Positions 15,183 through 15,213 of a stretch of DNA of 15,213 nt are shown piece after piece (the first letter of the stretch is position 1; every line of letters begins with the position of its first letter). Source of the DNA: Victivallis vadensis (GTDB taxonomy: Bacteria > Verrucomicrobiota > Lentisphaeria > Victivallales > GWF2-50-93). The notes below the pieces were generated by a model that worked only from the letters and a program-made list of their open reading frames with translations, was not told the origin of the DNA and searched no databases. Position numbers and translations under genes: made by a program. Location: contig DYRX01000066.1 of assembly GCA_020718525.1 (NCBI GenBank), forward strand, positions 1-15,213, in the 5' to 3' direction.

Positions 15183-15213
15183 AGACAGCCGATCCATTTT
15201 CCGATTTAACTTT

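Noticed and set aside
1..15213. CRISPR arrays, tRNA or rRNA genes, toxin-antitoxin or defence modules
   Set aside because: No regularly spaced repeats, no tRNA-like cloverleaf or rRNA segments, and no defence-type protein motifs were seen on either strand.

Overview
This window looks like a piece of a bacterial chromosome of roughly 50% G+C, with all eleven recognisable genes on the minus strand. No phylogenetic marker fixes the host. The mix of a MoxR/DUF58/von Willebrand A operon, a Gfo/Idh/MocA oxidoreductase with an S-A-V-P motif in place of E-K-P, a GH20 hexosaminidase, a cation-chloride cotransporter-type permease and decayed insertion sequences would suit a PVC-group bacterium such as a Lentisphaerota member. 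That is inference with low confidence.

Layout from left to right. Positions 1-683 hold no intact gene. They contain a 334-bp insertion-sequence remnant (120-453) whose ends are 25-bp inverted repeats starting GTAA, as in IS66 elements, and whose interior encodes only a slice of an IS66-type transposase. Next is a tightly packed leftward operon (4671 down to 684): MoxR AAA+ ATPase, DUF58 protein, BatD/DUF4381-like membrane protein and BatA-like VWA protein. Then come a large cation-chloride cotransporter-like permease (7032-4795), a gene-poor strip with a possible degraded transposase scrap (7033-7351), and a Gfo/Idh/MocA oxidoreductase with a good promoter (8587-7352).

Further right is a clearly AT-rich gene for a small membrane-anchored protein of unknown function (9283-8831). 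It lies 35 bp behind der, the essential ribosome-assembly GTPase (10701-9319), which overlaps the end of a GT-C membrane glycosyltransferase gene (12421-10685). A three-helix NfeD-like OB-fold membrane protein (13078-12500) and a cytoplasmic-looking GH20 beta-N-acetylhexosaminidase (14930-13359) follow, each with its own ribosome binding site and a possible promoter. The right edge is AT-rich non-coding DNA with two adjacent hairpins.

Functionally, the MoxR operon encodes the parts of a chaperone-like envelope system: an ATPase, a soluble metal-binding-fold protein and two membrane proteins. The glycosyltransferase, NfeD-like protein and permease are envelope functions. The oxidoreductase and hexosaminidase point to use or recycling of amino sugars or other carbohydrates. 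I found no CRISPR array, tRNA, rRNA, phage, toxin-antitoxin or defence system. The most unusual items are the miniature IS66 derivative, the AT-rich orphan gene behind der, and the tandem hairpins at the right edge.
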